This document shows, one piece after another, positions 34,721 through 45,837 of a stretch of 64,000 bases of DNA (position 1 is the first letter of the stretch; each line of letters starts with the position of its first letter). The translations under genes were made by a program, and so were the position numbers. A model generated the notes under the pieces. The model saw nothing but the letters and a program-made list of their open reading frames with translations, searched no databases and was not told where the DNA came from. Origin of the DNA: Epiperipatus broadwayi (taxonomy: Eukaryota; Onychophora; Udeonychophora; Euonychophora; Peripatidae); NCBI GenBank assembly GCA_028023455.1, contig JAQFVV010000017.1, positions 4,062,098-4,126,097 on the forward strand, in the 5' to 3' direction.

Positions 34721-35510
34721 ATATGAATAGTAAGCGTAATGTTTCTGTTTATATTAAATGCGGATAATCAAAGAAATGTATTTATCGTCGATGAAAAAGC
34801 GTTTTAAAATGAAATCAAACCTCTAACAAATTTAATTTGCGCGAAGTAAGTGATTACAGACATATTAAAAAAAAAGTATAGTTTTTAAAAGCTTCGGTTG
34901 AAAACGATAAAATTCTGAAATAATCAATAATTGCATTTAGATCCTCAATTTCCGCAGGTTAGCCCATTAATATGTTGATTAAAGTTGTTGCTGATGAGGA
35001 CTAGAAGGTTATTCTTCTTCTTTGATGGGTGAAAAGTCATTAAGATTAATGGCAGATTATTTATGACACAAATCTACGATCTTTATTCTCACTATTTTTA
35101 ATGCATTCGCTAAAACAGAAACAATATATATATATACTATTTTATTTTTTAAAACAAACAAACAAAAAAGAAGATTTAATCGATAATTAATATCTAACTT
35201 TTATATATATATAATAAATTGTGCGTGTATGTATAAAAAGCCATATTATCTTTCAGGATTCATAATACTTTAATACAAGTATATATCAGAAACATAAATT
35301 ATATGCGTGTAAAAGTTATTATTTTTGATATAGATCTGATGGTAAAATCTTATATATGTGCGTGTATTGGAGAGACTTCTTAACTCACAGTTAAATAATC
35401 TCCCGTAAAACCGATTTATCGTCACACATACTTTCAATTATTATCGATCTTTTTCAGAATGTGTTTCCAAGTATAATCTTTGATTCATAGTTTTTCTTCT
35501 CTATACATCA
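34721..35510. other. Gene-free stretch
   Basis: AT-rich, short (TA)n tracts at about 35130 and 35205. Nothing recognised. Confidence 0.35.
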
Positions 35511-35514
35511 TTGC

Positions 35515-36575
35515 AGCAAACTTTAACTCACCTACTGATCTCACATCTGGTCCCTTTCTATATCTTCTACAATCTTTTCGAGTCCAATTCAAAACTTCAA
35601 TCTTTCACATATTGTCGTTTCATTTATAAATATGTCTACCCCAGCTTCATCCTGCATCTGTATTCTTTCAGTGATTTCGTTGATTATCTGTTAGTTTTTA
35701 TATTTGTATTTCATTTTGCTATTTATAGTATGCATCTTCAGACTTTTTCACATAAACGGAAGCTTCTCTATTGCTGTTCTATTAATCATCCAAGTCTTAG
35801 ATCCATATTATTATTAAAAACTTTTTTATTGACTGTAATGAATATAATAATAGGCATATTATTTTTTCTATTAAGTTATTTTTATCTAAAATTCCCCCAT
35901 TCAAGTTTAATTCTATAATTATTTTCATCCATTATGTACTCCTTTATAGTTGTTAACTTCTAAATAATTATTAAATAATCTATCATTCTTTTTTTTTTTT
36001 TCATTTTTATCTTTAATTCTACTTTCTTGCTTTAATCTGATAACTCACAACATTTCTTCAAGCTTTAAAACAATATTTACTAAACCAATCACATCATCTT
36101 CTATTTATCAAACTAATCACATCATCTTCTATTCACCAATTCAATTGCATCATCTTCTATTTACCAAACCAATTACATCATCTTCTATTTACCAAACCAA
36201 TCACATTATCTCCAAAATCTACATAAGTAATTTTTACTTTTTTAGCTTTCCATTTTAATCCACAAAATATTCTCTTATATTTGCTGTGAAACCTTTTGAG
36301 CTACAAATCATATCATAAACATCAATGTGAATATTCTCTGTTTCTGTATTTTGATAAATATGTTTTAGAATTTTGCAATATTTTCTGTCTGTGAATTGAC
36401 ATTCCAAAGAATTGACTATTGTAAAAATGCTTATAAAGACAAATGCCTTTTTGTAATCTAGGAACAGAAAGCAAAATAGCAACTTATTGATCCATTTGCT
36501 TACTTCTTTTAATACTTGAATGCATCTATGTGCTATCTCTATTTTTAAATTCAATTATTGTTTTAGATCAAGGAT
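35515..36575 (-). pseudogene. RTE-like LINE, decayed RT, minus strand
   Basis: Minus frame 36554-36255 (99 codons) contains LFCFLFLDYKKAFVF, the RT segment normally F-x-DYxKAFD with the first catalytic Asp, here changed to Val. It is followed by LKHIYQNTE and a degraded GVRQG-like stretch. The region downstream (36240-35515) is heavily broken; near 35640-35530 the reverse complement still resembles the tail seen at 5.5 kb. It includes a roughly 30-bp minisatellite (36085-36210). The 135-codon plus frame at 35511-35918 is a shadow of this remnant. Confidence 0.6.
36085..36212. repeat. About 31-bp minisatellite, 4 copies
   Basis: TCACATCATCTTCTATT(T/C)A with CCAA(A/T)CCAAT recurs four times with slight length differences. 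It lies inside the LINE remnant, where the family has a single copy, so it arose by local slippage. Confidence 0.85.
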
Positions 36576-36994
36576 TGGTAAATTGCAGAGAAATCAAATG
36601 TGGCTCTTTGATCCCAATCTCTATGGTTCCTTTTATCATGATAAACATAAGCACATTTTTAATATCTTCTCATAATTTGTAATTGTGATAACTCTAGGAG
36701 AAGAAAATTGCACATTACAACTTTTTTGGGGGATAAAATAACTGCTAAAAATATCATAATAACAGATTGATATAAAATATAAATAACAATCATATTCAAA
36801 GAAAGCAAACTTTTTTGTCGAGATCTAATACAATAAACAGAACATAGTGCTATAAATTTTGTTCTGTGAAAATGGACTAAATATCTCCCATTTCAACAAG
36901 AAATACACTTAGTATAAATTAATACTCAAAATGTTGGATATAGATTATCTTTTATCACAGTTTAGTCTGTCCTACCAATTGATGATCTAGAAGA

Positions 36995-37155
36995 ATATGA
37001 TATCATTATCATCAACTATTATCAATTCACTGCAGGATGAAGGTCTCTCTAAGTTCAGTCCATCTTCTCTGATCTCTAGCCTTTCTTCTCCATGCCATCC
37101 ATGCACACTTTCTTATTTCATCAATCCATCTCATATGTGGTCCCTTCTGATATAC
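36995..37155 (-). pseudogene. LINE (RTE-like) 3' end fragment
   Basis: The reverse complement has the same end as 24880-25050: an IRWIDEIRK-like segment, the WRRKARDQR segment, then LQ and the (TGA)n tail equivalent at 36998-37010. About 155 bp long, 5'-truncated. The plus frame 36997-37191 is a shadow. Confidence 0.75.
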
Positions 37156-39645
37156 ATAGAGAAAAAAAATCATCTCCCAGAATTATATTAGGAAATTTCA
37201 ATAACACAGAGATGGCAACTATGCAAAAATAACATAACCAAGACAAAAGTAGTGAGTGAAATCATAGCATTATCTAAACTTTGTAAAAGTAAAATAAAAG
37301 AAATAAACAATAAAATAAATCATTAGTATAGTTAATTTAAATAATATGTTTAATATGCAACTATAGTCAATAATATTATACAGATGGTAAATGATATAGA
37401 GTTTCAACAGTAATATAAAACATCCACTAATAAATGAAACAGTAAGTATTAATACAACTACAATAAAGCAACAGAAAAAAGTCTTTAATGGTATGCACTT
37501 GCTTGTTACCTTAATATCAGAAAATAAATGCTAATAGGAAAACAAGATTTTAATTTTAACTTTTATGAATCAAAATATGTTTATATGCAGTTTAAAACAT
37601 GTTTAATGAATAATAATTTTAATCCAATATGTAAATTGATCTTAACAAGTTGGAGGATCATTAATACCATGAAAACACTTGTGAACAAAATATACAATCA
37701 ATCTGATTGGCACATAAATCAAGGTGACATCAAATGTTCATAAAATCTACAAATGTATCCATTTTCTAATCAATCTTTGCAAAATATGCATTTTAGACTC
37801 AAATATTCATTGTTAAACTGCCATGATAGAACACTAATCTCCATTACAAAAACAACAACTTCATTTATGAGGGGATTTAAAAAACAGTAATTTTGTGATT
37901 AAAAATTGTGTATTGATTGTTAGGTACTACAAATTGAGTCTCCTTCAAAACTCTGAGAATTTGATGAAATGCATCAATCTAAACATGTTTTATACTTGTT
38001 GAAGCAGTCCTAAATCTCTCACAGAGTCATGCCTTTTAATGCTTCTATTATTTTTCTTCATCACTTCCAAGTCTGCACACCTTTTTTTTTTAGGCATTCT
38101 TTAATTTGGAGAAATAAAAATAACTTTTATAGAGCGAGAACAAGTAAATATGGCTGATGTATATGCTGGGCCATGTTATATTTAATTAAAATCATTTCAC
38201 ACTCATGTTTTTGTCTGCTGCACTCATCATCAGGTGAAGCTTGCATTCCCACCATTTTTCCACAAATCAAAATGTTTTCATTTTACCACATCTGGGAAAC
38301 ATTTCAGAACTTATAAATAAAATACTTGATTGTTACAAATGAACTCTGAATGAACAATGTCACTTGTATAAAAAATAATAATAGCATTACCTTGACATTG
38401 GATTTCACTTGCCGTACTTTTCATTAAACCACTTGTGAACTCATTTTTTGCCCAGAGCACCTTACTAACTCATAAGCTCTTTTAAGCATTACAACTGTTT
38501 CCCTGCCTTTTTCTCTAACAGAAAACAGAATTTCATGTTCTTCCAATTTTTCAGTGACCACAAAAATAGACAAAAAACAAGATGCACTTATCAAAAAAAT
38601 TTACTATGTGGTACCATGAGTTTACTTAATGACACTGACTGGCAGAACACTGGAGAGGAAATCCTGCAAGAGATCTCTAGTGTAGAAGTATGTACTACAA
38701 CAATCTCATTTATCTGAGAATGATTCTGGGTTTTGGGGGTAGGGTTTTGGAAGTATCTCTTTATATATTTACAAGTTACTAATATGATCCATTTGATGTT
38801 AAGGTTTAAATCTTTAATTTGCTGTCATCTTTTGATAAAGTCAATTTTATCTAGGCTTATACATATCATAAGACAGCATTATATTAACACATCGCCTCCC
38901 CCCCATCCCCAAAAAATCTTACTTATATGATTGGGTCAATATCTAAATAAATTAATGCTGCTGTAAATAATACATATATTAAAATAATAACAAATCTTCA
39001 GAGTGCCTTCTATAAATTATAACATATGTAACCATTACTACATTAATGAAACAAATCTACCAGTCTGTGTTGAACACATGTACTTTGAACTCAGCCATCC
39101 TTCATCAGTTGTCATAAGAGAATACCAGGTTTTGTTTTACCTATAGCTTCATTGTAGACATAGTATTCAGCAAGTTTTTTTTTTAATTGCAAATTTCAGT
39201 ATTCTATAAAATGAATTTGTTGTGTGGCCATTATTTTGGCTATTTCTGTTTAGCCCATTTTTAAAAAGGCATTAAGATTAATAAATATTTATAAAGGTGC
39301 TAACTTGTTCCATCAGACTTTTTCTATCTTTATTGCTGTTCTGTCTGTCATCAACAAATCTAACGCTCTCAGTAATAACATAAACTATTTTTTATACTAC
39401 ATTCATTTATCACTTTTTCCAATGACATGTTTGAATAACTGGAGGAATTATTAACCTTGTTTTAAATTTTTATCTTTTCTTTAATTGTGCTTACAAAAAG
39501 TCCATATTTTTCCTATAGATTTGTTTAATGGTCTTAAGATTTTTTATTTACATACAAGGCCTTCACATCTTACAGTTAATTGAATATTTAATTAGCCTAT
39601 TCACTTGATGTACTGAATGTTTCTTATATAAGTAACTTACGGGGA
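37156..39645. other. Gene-free; two weak hammerhead-like relics
   Basis: On the minus strand CTGATGA occurs at the complement of 38227-38233 (followed by TGAGTGCAGCAGACAAAAAC) and of 39102-39108 (followed by AGGATGGCTGAGTTCAAAG). Both look like worn CTGATGA-stem-GAAAC units, but their stems are poor. A C-run is at 38896-38903. Frames at 37528, 38535 and 38733 are unrecognised and have no coding signature. Confidence 0.35.
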
Positions 39646-40442
39646 TTTGAACTTAGAATTTTTAAGTCTGTATTTATCCTACATTTTATCTCAAACAACC
39701 GACACCCATAACCACATGTATGCATTTTATGCAGAAGCAGCACTCATCAGTTGGGACAGATTATAATCTTCCACACATATGTACAATCAATGCTCAGCTT
39801 TTAAACCAATAAACATCACATGATCACAATTTCTTATGCTTGTTCTTAACTGTTATTAAAACAGGCAAAACTCTCTATATGTATTGCCACTCGGTAGAAG
39901 CCAAAGTAATCAATAGATGCCAGAAGGCTTGTGCATAAAATCCCCATCTAATGCCTACTCATCCAATATCCCCAGGCTAGTTTCTGGCTTGTGGCCTTCA
40001 TCAGTGAGGAGCCTTGAATCTGAGAGTGCTGCACTGAATGACAATACATATAGAGAGTTTTGCTTGTTTCAATGCTCAGCTTATGTTACGATAGCAATTT
40101 CTTAAACTTCAATGGACAGGCCTCATTCTTTTTACCCTTCCAATGATTCAACTATCCACTTGAGTGTTCCATTATTGATTTTTTAATGAAGTGGACAATT
40201 GAATAGTTGGAAAAGTGAAAAGGTTGAAGTTTGTCTATTAAAGTTTGAATATTTGCCATCTTAATATAAGCTGAGCACTGATTGTATATATGTGTGGGAA
40301 ATTATCTGGCCCAATTGATCTGGTTCTGCATAAAATAAGTATATTGGAGGTCATATATCTTTTTTATATGTATGTTATGTGTGTCAGTTGTTTGAGTGGA
40401 GGATGAATATAGACTGTAAAATCCTAAGTTCAAATTCATCTA
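39646..40442. repeat. Repeat D inverted dimer, head-to-head, interrupted by repeat G
   Basis: The left arm (39646-39800, minus) and right arm (40069-40442, plus) are inverted. The outer ends GGGATTTGAACTTAGAATTTTTAAGTC / CCTAAGTTCAAATTC correspond to the tRNA-like 3' end, and the centre holds the 5' part. The left arm retains CTGATGA-GTGCTGCTTCTGCAT on the minus strand (complement of 39744-39750), but GAAA is AAAA and helix I is deleted. The right-arm core (40314-40345) is degenerate (TTGATCTGG...). A repeat G copy with its own target-site duplication sits inside the left arm near the centre. Confidence 0.75.
39801..40068 (-). mobile_element. Repeat G retroposon, copy 3, nested in repeat D
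   Basis: Perfect 14-bp target-site duplications TCAATGCTCAGCTT at 39787-39800 and 40069-40082. The duplicated sequence is itself part of repeat D (GCTGAGCATTGA), proving that G inserted into an existing D dimer. The tail is at the left (TTAAACCAATAAACATCACA), with inverted ends AAACAGGCAAAACTCTC / GAGAGTTTTGCTTGTTT. On the minus strand the core reads CTGATGA (complement of 39998-40004), AGGCCACAAGCCA, GAAAC, the best-preserved hammerhead-like core of this family; helices I and III are not convincing. The 62-codon frame here is fortuitous. Confidence 0.9.
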
Positions 40443-41150
40443 ATTACTTAAATGAATATTGAAATTATCCTAGTACTAATGTTTATAACATATAATTGTG
40501 ATAGCAATATTATAGAACAAAGATTGTACCTCCTTGTATATACTGACATACACATATATGTGTATATTTGTATTTTTTGTTCAACAATACATGAAAAAAA
40601 TGTTGCATTTGCAATTTACATAAGATAAAAAATTTAATTTAATTTTGAAAAATATAATAAAGTAGTTTGTCAAAAAATAAAGGCATTTATTGTGACACTT
40701 ACTGGTGTGTTTTTTTAAATTTATTTTTATTTAATCAGTTAGTCCTTAAAATAAGGCTTCTTTGAATTCCTTTTCAGTTAAAAGAAGAAAAATTTTCTAA
40801 TTTTATTTTTTGACTAGATGTATCTGGCCAATAAAGATAGCGGGTTTTTTTTAAATGATTGCTTCAACAATTTTTTTAAGATTTCATGTAAATTAAACAA
40901 AACATTTTAATATTATATAAATAAATGTGATAAATGTACTCTGCCATTTTTATATTATGGTTTATTAATGGCAGAATTACTTCCTAGCCAGCTTGAAAGA
41001 CCATTGTTTTTGTAATATTTTTTTTAATCAGTTGCTATAATAATTTTTTTTTTTGCTTTGTGGAATTACTCATTTTGAATAAAATGCTCATAATTAAATT
41101 AATTTTAAATTAAAATTAAAATGTTTAAATATACCTGTTATATTTCTCTT
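40443..41150. other. Gene-free stretch
   Basis: AT-rich. AATGGCAGAATTACTTCCT at about 40967 recurs at about 41261 on either side of the SINE at 41152-41245, with one difference. Confidence 0.4.
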
Positions 41151-41151
41151 T

Positions 41152-41245
41152 CATGTGTCAAAGCAACTTCCAGGAAGCAAAACTGCAAACTGGGGACAAT
41201 TGCTTGTAAGGCAGCTTTGCTGACCACTCAATCACCAACGACAGC
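41152..41245 (-). mobile_element. tRNA-derived SINE, diverged copy
   Basis: CATGTGTCA.AGC, CCAGGAAG..AA, TGGGACAA.TGCTTGTAA.GCAGCT and TGACC.CTC.A.CA follow the 62.8-kb copy position by position, with many changes, so this is an older insertion. A target-site duplication is no longer clear. A 61-codon frame through it is non-genic. Confidence 0.75.
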
Positions 41246-42810
41246 ATTACAAAAACTAATAATGGCGGAATTACTTCCTTCACATAAAAAATTCTTCATA
41301 ATGTAAACAAACATAATAGTTTTTGGTTGTAAATTTGACACATGACAGCCTTACTAACCAATCAGATAACAGAGAAAATATGGATTTTATTAATGCAATT
41401 AAAATAAAAATATGGCAACATTGTTTTAATCACAAAAAACTATTTTAGTATCATTTTTGTTAAAAAACAAATTATATCATAGAATATTAATTACTACTGG
41501 TAATTACAATGCAGTACACTTTATGACAGTATTATAAAAAAAATATTTAAATGTTTTCAAGCATTTATTATTACTCTCACATTGAACCAAAAATGATTAC
41601 CATATTTTAAAATCACTCCTTGTTTGTCCATGATTGTTGACATTTATATATATATATAACTTTATTAATAACAAACAATACACAAATATTTTTATATTTA
41701 CAATAGAATATATTTATAGGCAAAAGTTTGATCAACTACAACCGTGATGGTACGATATGTTGTTTAACTTCAATGACATGTAATCCAAATTTGTAGTGTG
41801 ATCTAATTTAATCATGATGACTAAATTGAAGAATAATCCATTATTTTTCAGAATGACATCTGATGGGGAGGATTACTGGAAGTAAAGGTTTAAGCTATGA
41901 GAGAGCACAGTTGAGGTAGATTGTTGATTGCCATGTTGTGGTCATGATATTGATGGGTAAAAATTTGATGGATTATAGGTATAAGTCGAACCATTCCTTA
42001 TTATTTCTTTTGAATACTTTGTACTTCTTTTGTCAAATATTATAAAACAGTGTGCAAGCCACATGGGTCTTAGTGTGTGAATAATTAATTGTAGGGTATT
42101 ATAGTGTTGAACGTATTTTATATATATTTTTAAGTAATTACTTAAGATTGATAGTTCACTTATGAAATATGAATAGACATAAAAATTAGAAGTATGGGCC
42201 AGTTTGAAAAAGGTATAGCATTTCTTCTGGATAATTATTGCACTAAACATGTAGGTTCGAGATTTGACTTGAGTCAATTATTAAGAGACATTTGGACAAT
42301 ATATAATGAACTGGGGATTTGTTATATGATGAACTATTGAATTTTTATGATATCTATGTGCCCATGACTTTACATTACAATAGATTATGATTGTACCATA
42401 TTTTAACCATGGTTTACCATGAGCAGAATACAATCACTTATCCAACACCTCAAATATTAACTAACAATCGTAAAATACTCATTTACCCACTAATATTGAA
42501 TGCCTAATGAGTAGGATATAAAAATTTTTCCGAGATTATAACACCTTCAGGAATTCTTTTTCCTCTATCTCAAATCATGGGAGGTGGATGGAAGATGTGT
42601 TTTTGAGCTTTATTGGCTTAACCATACATCTAGCTACAGCATAAATAATAATCACGTGATCAGCTGCTCTGGTGCTGAAACATCATTTGACATTGAACAC
42701 CAAAATCACAGTTACGCATATCTCCATACAATATACCAAATGGACAACTTATTTTTCAATGTTTTTTTGAAGGTTTGTGATAGTGGTATTTTAATTGTAT
42801 TTATATATTA
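41246..42810. other. Gene-free stretch
   Basis: AT-rich. The 111-codon minus frame 42277-41942 has no recognisable motif and no supporting context; I treat it as chance. The 75-codon plus frame at 42584 is likewise unrecognised. Confidence 0.35.
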
Positions 42811-43302
42811 GTCTATTTCCATCGTCTAATATTAAATATTGAATGTCTTTAGAAAAATTTAACTTTATTTACATTTTCCAATTACATTCAACTGTTAGTA
42901 ATATCATACAGATTTGTATATGCACAACGTTTCAAGTGGTATTCTCTCTTCTTCAAATATTTCTGGCCTGATGAATGGCAGTACTAGCATGGGATCGAAC
43001 TTGGACCCTTAGATTTTTGAATAATGAATTTTAAAGTAATGTTGGCAAGATAGTTCGGTTAGAGCGTTACCTTAAAATTCGATATTCAAGAATCTAAGGA
43101 TCCAGGTTCGAATCTCATGCTAGTACCGTCACTGGACAGGCCAGCAACATCTGAATAAGAGAGGATAATATTACCTTTCGAAACGTTGTGCATATACTAA
43201 TCTGTGTGTTATTACTAAGAGTTTAATGTAATTGGGAATTTTAAATAAAGTTAAATTTGTTTAAAGAGAGTCAATACTTAATATTAGATGATGTAAATAG
43301 TC
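42811..43302. repeat. Inverted SINE-like dimer with central tRNA-like heads
   Basis: Arms 42811-43042 (minus) and 43067-43302 (plus) pair almost end to end, with about 25 nt between them. The plus arm starts with a tRNA-like head. Its A box TAGTTCGGTTAGAGCG lies at the hairpin tip (43054-43069) and its B box GGTTCGAATCTC at about 43105-43116. A body follows with a hammerhead-like core, then AATAAAGTTAAATTTG and a tail. The minus arm repeats all of this from its B box outward but lacks its own A box. Each unit points outward. Confidence 0.8.
43151..43184 (+). ncRNA. Hammerhead-like core in inverted SINE dimer
   Basis: CTGAATA, one A, helix II GAGAGG (43159-43164) pairing with CCTTTC (43174-43179) around ATAATATTA, then GAAAC (43180-43184) and GTTGTGC. 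The opposite arm (minus strand) has TTGAAGA in the same place, so the ancestor was probably CTGAAGA, which fits CUGANGA. The extra A before helix II departs from the standard hammerhead. Whether it ever cleaved is not known. Confidence 0.4.
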
Positions 43303-43899
43303 CAATAAAATAATTACATTTTTTTTTTCACTTTTCTCAATTCAAAATTACCAGGAAGTTTTAGCTCTTAAGTTCGATTCTACACCTATTGGGTCGCATC
43401 ATGCAAATCGATGTTGAGAATGAATGTATTGTTAACACTGCAGATGTCGAACCCATTTGCAATTATAACTATTGAAAAATATTTCAAATCTTTTTTTTAC
43501 TTAAATACTTAAAAAAATCGCCTAAAAAGAAAGAATTTAAAACTTATTATTAATCAACTGTAATTTTAAAATTTAAAAAGCAATAACATATTATTTCTTT
43601 TATTTATTGTTTGTAATTGAATTTTTATTTCAAATAAAAAGCAATTTTTTTCGCTTGTCGTTTGTATTGATTTTTGTTTTTTAATATATGTACATAAAGA
43701 TGTTTTTAATTTGATCAACATTTAGTCATTTTCTTTTTTTCAAAATAAAAATGAGAAGGTTGTGAAGATTTATTCGTGATAAGACTGTTTTCCGCTTGAA
43801 TTTCAATTTAGCCTGAAAATGAATTTACAAAGCTGCAAATTTTTTTTAAAAAACTTGAAAACAAAGCTTTTGATATAATAGTTTGAAATTTTAAATCTC
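43303..43899. other. Gene-free stretch
   Basis: AT-rich with T-runs. A lone B-box-like AGTTCGATTC at about 43370 has no matching A box. Confidence 0.35.
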
Positions 43900-43913
43900 A
43901 TCCACCGACATCA

Positions 43914-43936
43914 CCCCACCCCCACCCCCCGCCCCA
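43914..43936 (-). other. Potential G-quadruplex motif
   Basis: The plus strand has four C-runs (CCCC-A-CCCCC-A-CCCCCC-G-CCCC). The minus strand therefore has four G-runs of four to six with single-base loops, a strong G-quadruplex pattern that is rare in this AT-rich DNA. Confidence 0.6.
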
Positions 43937-44036
43937 CAACTCCGTTATTTATTTAAAATCGAGTTGAGAATGATTTTTTAAATAAATAAAAAAATATATA
44001 AAAATTATTTTTCGAATCTTTAAAAGTACAGCTCCG

Positions 44037-44420
44037 TTACATATATATATATATATGATAAATGAAGCGGGAGCGAGATACGCTTTGGATGGGAATTACT
44101 GATAAAATATTTGGTCTAGCAGTGCGGTATTATTTCCAAGTCGTTTCCATCATAAAATCGTTTTGCATCAAGCTCGGATCTGAAAGAAAGATAGCGATAG
44201 TAGATATCAAAAGTAAAGCAGGACTTGTTCCCTCTGGGTCACAAGTTGGATAGAGACATAAAACTAATCTGAAAACAATCGAAGATTGTAAACTTGACTC
44301 ATGTGAAATGGAACGTAGTAGAACAGCTTAACGAGGGAAAGTTGCGCGATAGGAAAACAATTTTTTTCCCGATCAGACACATCCCATTAAGAGATAAGAC
44401 GAGCGTATTTTGGCGAACTT
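44037..44420 (+). other. GC-richer island with an unrecognised 63-codon frame
   Basis: From about 44030 to 44420 CpG and GC rise well above the background. An ATG frame (44062-44253) encodes 63 residues with mixed, protein-like composition (RERDTLWMGI, KLGSERKIAIVDIKSKAG). I do not recognise it; no splice sites or flanking exons are certain. It could be a short exon, a promoter with leader, or a conserved non-coding element. The neighbouring G-quadruplex would fit a promoter. Confidence 0.25.
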
Positions 44421-44870
44421 ATTAGAATTTATATATGCAGCTGCAACAGACCAGAAATTAGCTTTGTGCTTTTATTGCAAAATTTACAGTCATTCTTTTC
44501 TTAACCTATTGGCAATATTTAGTTTAATCGTGCATGGAATATTTATTTATCTACCGTCTATATAACTGTTCATTTATTTGTTTATATATACGCGCGTGTG
44601 TGAGTTAAAGCATTCTAATCATTGCCCATAACTTTTACGATATTTTTGAATCAACAAAGATTCGTTGTATAAAGAATTTAATACATATTTAGAATACACG
44701 GGAGACACACATGTATATATTTACTTTTTAATCAATCCGTTGCGTTTGAAAGTCAACCTCCTCTCACGCTGAATAAATGCAGTAAGATATATTACACTAA
44801 TTCATTCAGTTTTCACAACAGTGAATAATGTTCATTTGTTTACCAACAAAATTAACCGTAAATATGTCAA
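44421..44870. other. Gene-free stretch
   Basis: AT-rich. No feature supported. Confidence 0.35.
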
Positions 44871-44876
44871 AACAAA

Positions 44877-44943
44877 GCCTCATGGTGCAAGAATATCGCA
44901 TCAGTCTATTATGCATACGATTTGAGTTCGAATTCGGATCAAA
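44877..44943 (+). tRNA. tRNA-Met-like pseudogene or SINE head
   Basis: GCCTCATGGTGCAAGAA, GCATCAGTCTATTATGC and GATTTGAGTTCGAATTCGG line up in order with the acceptor/D arm, anticodon arm and T arm of an elongator tRNA-Met (B box GAGTTCGAATTC intact). The anticodon CAT is not preserved in the loop, the D arm is worn and the 3' acceptor strand does not pair. It is therefore a pseudogene or the head of a SINE. A T-run follows at about 44957. Confidence 0.45.
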
Positions 44944-45195
44944 CAATCTTTAATTTTTTTTTTTCAAGAATTCTAATCAAGTTTAGATCCCATCCCTCCA
45001 GACAATAGTCCTAAAATAATGCAGATAAATATTCAATATTAATCAGTAAGTCGGTACTTGGATAATCGAGAATGGAAAAATCTCATCTTTCACCATTTTG
45101 CCATTACAAGTCTAGCGACTAATATCTTTCTTTACAGTTTCATTATTTATGAAATTGGTAAATGAAGCAAGCTATTTCTCAGAAATAGACTACTT

Positions 45196-45302
45196 TTTTT
45201 TTTCGTATGTCATAGCATCGGCCGGAAGGCGAACCCAAAACCGTCTGCAACCAACTACTTGTTTGCAAGGTGGCTGCGATGACCTCTCGGCTAAAAACGC
45301 TT
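45196..45302 (-). mobile_element. tRNA-Leu-like SINE, copy with TSD
   Basis: Flanked by 8-bp GACTACTT (45188-45195 and 45303-45310). On the minus strand it starts with the GTTTTTAGCCGAGAGGTC A-box region, has GGTTCGCCTTCC as B box, GCCGATGCTATGACATACG as 3' end and an A tail. This is the copy closest to a real class II tRNA and the best evidence for tRNA-Leu ancestry. Confidence 0.85.
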
Positions 45303-45835
45303 GACTACTTAATACTATTTTTTTCTCTTTCCTATTTTACCTAGACACAAAACACTCCAAGTGTCTGAATATGTCTTTAAATAATTAGATTCAAAATATA
45401 TTTGTTAAAAAGAAAAGGTTTATTTAATGCAGGTATTAAAATAATATACAGTCATTTAAAATAAAAAGTGTGTATGATAACAAGATGTTGGATTGCCCAA
45501 ATTACGTAATGATAAAAAATTATATAAAAAAATTTGTAATTAATCTGTAAATCTAACTAAAGCAAGCTAAAGCACAATTGTCTTTATATTATGCTAACCA
45601 TCTTCTATTTATCTGAATACAATGGTTGTTTTTTATTAGCATAAACTGAAAGGAGTTAGCTAGTTTTATATATAAAGTAATTAAATAAGTGCACAAATGT
45701 ATATAATATTATATAGCCATGTTGAGAAACCAAATCAATAAAAATATGAAATCTCATCAGTATATTTAAAATATTGAATTAATAATTAATTAAGATAAAT
45801 TTAATAATAAAGAATATTTTATCAATAATAATAAT
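45303..45835. other. Gene-free stretch
   Basis: AT-rich with no recognised feature. Confidence 0.35.
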
Positions 45836-45837
45836 AT

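Noticed and set aside
35511-35918. 135-codon plus-strand frame, hydrophobic
   Set aside because: Antisense to a minus-strand LINE remnant; the apparent membrane segments come from T-rich sequence.
41942-42277. 111-codon minus frame
   Set aside because: No motif, composition matches AT-rich background, no splice or promoter context.
44877-44943. Functional tRNA-Met gene
   Set aside because: The anticodon is not preserved and the acceptor strand does not pair; listed only as tRNA-like.
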